The notes beneath the pieces are model-generated. The model ran no database searches and was not told where the DNA came from. It saw nothing but the letters and a program-made list of their open reading frames with translations. A DNA stretch of 64,000 bases. It comes from Morinoia aosen. Lineage: Eukaryota > Arthropoda > Malacostraca > Amphipoda > Talitridae. Of the stretch, positions 59,689-64,000 are shown one piece after another. Numbering within the stretch: the stretch's first letter is position 1; every line of letters begins with the position of its first letter. The stretch is taken from NCBI GenBank assembly GCA_030386875.1, contig JASJYW010000026.1, positions 9,380,246 through 9,444,245 of the forward strand, read 5' to 3'. Both the position numbers and the translations under genes were made by a program.

Positions 59689-62600
59689 TTACCTTTTTAT
59701 CCTATCTAAAGGCAGTACATGGTTCAAATTTGATCGGATAGTTTTGTTACCAATCCTAATATCTGCATAATTTTTACCTAATTTTTCAATGATAGCAGGA
59801 CCCAAAAAATTCAGCTGTAATTTATGTTTTTTGGCATGATTTTTTACTAGTACACGGTCGTTCACTTTCAAATTTTTATCGCGACGTTTCATATTTCTAT
59901 AGGCAGTTCTTTCGATTGTGGCATTAATGATCGCATTTCGAATATTGTTCACTACAATAGATGACTCCTTAAATTTTTGTTTTTGAACATCTTCATATGA
60001 AGTCGCAACATTTAAATCTTCTAAATTAGTAGAACTGATGTATACACAAGTATCTCTACCGAAAACAGTATATGCGGGTGTATCTCCTAAAGTTTCATTG
60101 TAGCTATTATTAATCGAATTCTCCACAATGTCCAGCAATCTGTCCCACTCATTATGAGTAAGAAAATTTAGATATAACTTGAGCAGATGTCGAATTTTAC
60201 CATTACAACGCTCAACGATTCCGTTTGAAAAAGGGGAATAAGCTAGAACTTCCTTTTTTAAGATAGAAAGTCCTTTAGTGAAATTTTTAACATTATACGA
60301 TTTAAATTCCAGGGCATTGTCGGACAACAACACGTCTGGGGTACCGAACAGACAGCAAAAATTCCACAAACAATCTGTAACAGTTTCTGTACATCTATCA
60401 TTAGTCGAATATAATTTCACAAATCGTGAAAAGAGGTCAATCACTACAAGAATATATTTGTTACCGTTGTCCGTCATTGGTAATGGACCGTAGAAATCCA
60501 TGCTAACCGTCTGAAAACATCGTGTTCCAATTGGAGCATTTAGAATTTTAATAGGTGTCGATATTCGTGATTTTAGAATCTTACAGGTATCACAAGATTC
60601 AACAATTTTTCGCGTAATTGTCCGTTCGTACGGATGAAAATAATTTAATTTAAATTTAAACAAGGTGTGATTTAAATCCGTATGCGATAAATTATGAATA
60701 AAAGAAATTATTCTGTCTAGCAGGGTATATGGCACGACAATTGTCAGAATGGTGCTGGGTCTGTTGTCAATTTTTCGTCTTTTATACAAAATGTCATTCA
60801 TAATCAGAAATTCATTCAAGTCGGTATTAGAAACTTTCGTTGCATTCTCTATGCCATCCTTTATTTCGGAACAATATGGATCGTCATCTTGTTCACGTTT
60901 AAATTCGTCTAACGACCAGTTGTCATTAATACTTAAATGGTCTGTAGTCTTGTTCACTTTATTCAGTCTGCATAAGCACGTATTCTGTCTGCTCTTAAAG
61001 TCATTGGGTTCACGTCTGGGTTCTTCAGCAGTACTGTTGTTGTGTCTTTCATCATCACTTCCTGGCATTGTTTTCTCGGACTCTCCCTCGGCTACCTGCT
61101 TGTTACATTTTTTACCTGCAGCAGCGGCTTGCAACCTGGTTACAACGGGAAAAGTCTCTACATCTGGGTTTAAGTCAGAACACTCTGATAGTTCTTTTTC
61201 TGTTAAAGGCTTTTCTTCATGATTTAATCTACTTAATGCATCGGCGGCACTGTTCGCTTTTCCTGAAAAATACTTTAATTTGGCATCAAAGGCTTGGACA
61301 TATATACTCCATCTCGCGAGCGTGTTATCTTCAGGCAATTTTTTTGAGAATAAAGGGACGAGCGGCTTATGATCGGTATATATGACCAAATCATAGCCCA
61401 AAACAAGATATTTAAAGTACTTTAACGCTTCAACTATTGCGTACATTTCCTTTTTCGTAGTTTTGTACCTTCGTTGGGTGGAGTTCAACGTTTTAGAAAA
61501 AAAACCGACAGGTCTCATGTTTCGAACTTCATCAGTAGATGACTGGAGTAAAACAGCTCCTATGCCAACATTTGATGCATCACAAAATAGATGAAAATTT
61601 TGATCGAAGTTTGGGTGACTTAAGGTTGTGTTGTTACATAGTTCATCCTTTAATTTTTCAAAAGCGTTTTGACAATCCTTATTCCAATCGAATTCGATAT
61701 TTTTCCTTAGCAGATTATAGAGCGGGCTTGCGATGCTCGCAAAATTTTTTATATACCTACGAAAGAAATTTACTAGACCTAGAAATGACTGTAATTCCTT
61801 CACATTCTTAGGAATTTCTAAATTCTTTACTTTGTCAGTACCGGTGCTTCTTGTTCCCATTCCACTAATGGAATGTCCGAGATACTCAATCTCGTTCTCG
61901 AAGAAAGCACATTTTTCCGTCTTTATTGACAATCTAGCGTTTCTTAATAGTTCAAGTACAACTTTTATATCGGCAAGATGCTGTGACCTTTCTTTCGAAA
62001 ATATTAGCACGTCGTCCATAAAGACGAAAGATAGTTTTCCTAGAACAGGAGATAATGTTTGTGTCATTACTGACTGGAAATAAGCAGGTGAAGTTTTTAA
62101 ACCGAAGGGTAAACGATTGAACTCAAACTTCTGACTACCAACTGTAAATGCGGTTATTTCTTTACTCTCATCGGTCAGTGTAATATTATGATATCCTGAC
62201 CTAAGATCCAACTTCGAGAAATACCTTTGACCATTTAAACTATAGAGAAGCTCGTCCACGCGCGGCAGCGGGAAGGATTCTTCATGAATTACCTCATTTA
62301 CTTTGCGAAAATCAACTACCGGACGTATAGTTCCATCCTTCTTATGAACTACAATTATTGGTGAATTATAAGCTGAAATCGATGGTCTAATTATTCCATC
62401 GTCTAACATTTTTTCGTTAACGACTTTAAAGTCTTCCATGTAACGGTGGGCAATACGATAGGGAGGGACATTTACAACATCCACGTTAGGTTTCAAACGT
62501 ATTTTGTATGGTTTAATCGCAGCAGCTGAGATCGATTCATTGTCTATAGTAATAACGTCTCTGAAGTTATTCAACAAATTCAGTAATTCAGGCTTCATTT

Positions 62601-64000
62601 CGTCATCATTACACTTGATATCATCATTATTTAATTTCCGCCGACCACGGGCGATTTCTTTGGAATCAGAAACGTACTCTTTGTCAACAACTCTTGTGAT
62701 CCCGACAGATTGACTATTAGTGTCTTTATTATCGACATCTAAATGACTGTCTTGAACAACACCAGCTGCCTGCACAAAGGTACTTAATCCCGTTTTTAAT
62801 TCTCCTTGTACATCTGACAAGTAAACTTCGGACTCAACTTGATCATTTTCCACTTTTCTAAAGTACTTATAATTGCATTCTCTGGTAAGACAATCGCTCT
62901 GTCGGAGCTATTAATTAACAACAACGGAATCTTTCTCCTATTATTAACTCTCACAATTGCTTCTGCGACACACACGCCTTCCTTCAAAGTTGCTTTCTTT
63001 ATTATGTATTCTCCATTTTTACACTTTCCAACATGTCCAACATGTTTCAAGATTACATTGGGAGCAATTTCTACGCGTCGAGTATGAACTCTTAACGGCT
63101 TGTGGGAACTGGTAACTGCAACTACGCCTCGAACAGGCCGATTTTCTCTCTGACCATCCCTTTTTACTTCCTCACTTGCTTTCTCAGCAATGCACGTCCT
63201 CTTCTCTCTTAGCTTATTTAGGACCTTTTTCTTAGCTCTGGACGTAATCGTGTCCGCCATGAGACACTCAGTATTCTCTATTAAATACTCGAGACACTCA
63301 GTGTTTCTCTTTTTTCTTCGTTTTACCTCTGCAAAGGGAATTTTCTCGTCTTTTATGATCAAACATCTTTGTTTTAAATCTACAACGGCGTTCTTGTCTA
63401 ATAAATCACGTCCAATAATGACGTCATAATTGTAAATACCGTCCTTAATGATTAGAGCATTTGTCTTCAAACTTACGCCGTTTTTTAACTTTAGGACAAG
63501 CTCAACTTCGCCTTCGACATTACTTTTAGCATTAACGCCTTTTATAGTCAGAGAACTTGGCTTCACGTCATTACTTATCTCACTTATTCTGTGGTAGCTG
63601 ACTAGGCACTTTTCTGATCCTGAATCAATCAATGCATTCCACAGGTCGGCATCTTTTTTAAGCACAATCATTGGTTTCTTACTTTTTCGTATTACAAATA
63701 ATTCATTTTGGCCTGTAATTTCCACTTCTTCCTCTTCGTATTTACAAACGTTCGCCGTCAAATGGCTTTCATATTCATCGCTTAATTCCGCTTCTCCTAG
63801 CGCTTCATATCTGTTGTGACACACTATGATCGGATCGATTATCTCAACATTTTTAACGAGGGAACCTTCAGCACCAGAATTCTCCTCGGGTTCAAGGGGC
63901 ATCACTGTCGTAGAGTCACACTTAGTTATAGTTATTTTAGTTTCTGTTTTATCATTTACGTTACTTCTATCGGCAATGAAATCGTCTCTGCTGTTTACTC
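59689..64000 (-). pseudogene. pol: Pol of copy 3, disrupted by a 1-bp deletion
   Basis: Homologous to the copy 2 pol along its whole length, with only scattered amino-acid changes. The protease part is open from the window end to about 62852 and then runs out of frame, stopping at 62796. The RT, RNase H and integrase part continues in another frame from about 62853 (no ATG there) to the TAA at 59689. The break is a missing base near 62852, with two substitutions close by, in the protease-RT linker. FMDD, the RNase H residues and the integrase D, D and E remain, but the integrase block after SDN reads ALEF, not GAEF as in copy 2. The last two gag codons (GAG TAA) are at 63995-64000; the slippery heptamer is just outside. 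Confidence 0.93.

Larger units (their letters stand above)
56583..64000 (-). mobile_element. LTR retrotransposon copy 3, reverse orientation, 5' part beyond the window
   Basis: Read on the minus strand: the end of gag, pol, untranslated region, third ORF, polypurine tract and 3' LTR. It is very close to copy 2 in pol and LTR, so both belong to one subfamily. Its pol is broken by a 1-bp deletion, but the third ORF is complete. The satellite flank ends TAGG at 56579-56582, the probable target duplication. Gag, leader and 5' LTR lie outside. Confidence 0.95.

Overview
The window is a block of eukaryotic, probably arthropod (insect), heterochromatin. I see no ordinary host gene. It holds a 119-bp tandem satellite (about 370 monomers) interrupted or bounded by three copies of one LTR retrotransposon family of the Ty3/gypsy (Metaviridae) type, with features recalling errantiviruses. 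The arthropod assignment is an inference from the element type and the TATA plus TCATT-like initiator in its LTRs; the species cannot be named from the sequence.

Layout. 1-1787: the 3' end of element copy 1 (+ strand), with the C-terminal part of a small membrane-protein ORF, an AT-rich untranslated stretch and a 321-bp 3' LTR. 1788-22299: satellite in orientation A. 22300-22799: 500-bp assembly gap. 22800-27516: satellite in the opposite orientation B. 27517-36944: complete copy 2 (+), inserted in the satellite with a CTAT target duplication. 36945-43642: satellite B. 43643-44142: second 500-bp gap. 44143-56582: satellite B, a distinct variant set. 56583-64000: copy 3 (- strand), running off the window end inside its gag/pol junction.

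Copy 2 has two 321-bp LTRs in which I find no mismatch. It has an intact gag (CCHC zinc knuckle) and an intact protease-RT-RNase H-integrase polyprotein joined to gag by a textbook T TTT TTA -1 slippery heptamer. It has however lost nearly all of the third, membrane-anchored ORF that copies 1 and 3 retain. Copy 3 keeps that ORF but its pol carries a 1-bp deletion. The leader of copy 2 holds a primer-binding-site candidate, two short tandem repeats, an 8-bp-stem hairpin and a GTGAGT donor-like site. A strong acceptor-like site lies upstream of the third ORF, suggesting a spliced subgenomic RNA.

The satellite is organised in higher-order repeats: a recurring signature run spaced 15, 13, 16 and 19 monomers apart in the left array, a near-identical tandem 11-mer duplication (1,310 bp), a 6.5-kb-offset segmental duplication ending at the first gap, and a 19-mer (2,261 bp) ending at the second gap. 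The orientation switch coincides exactly with a gap, so it may be biological or a scaffolding artefact. Apparent ORFs in the satellite are chance readings, since 119 is not a multiple of three.
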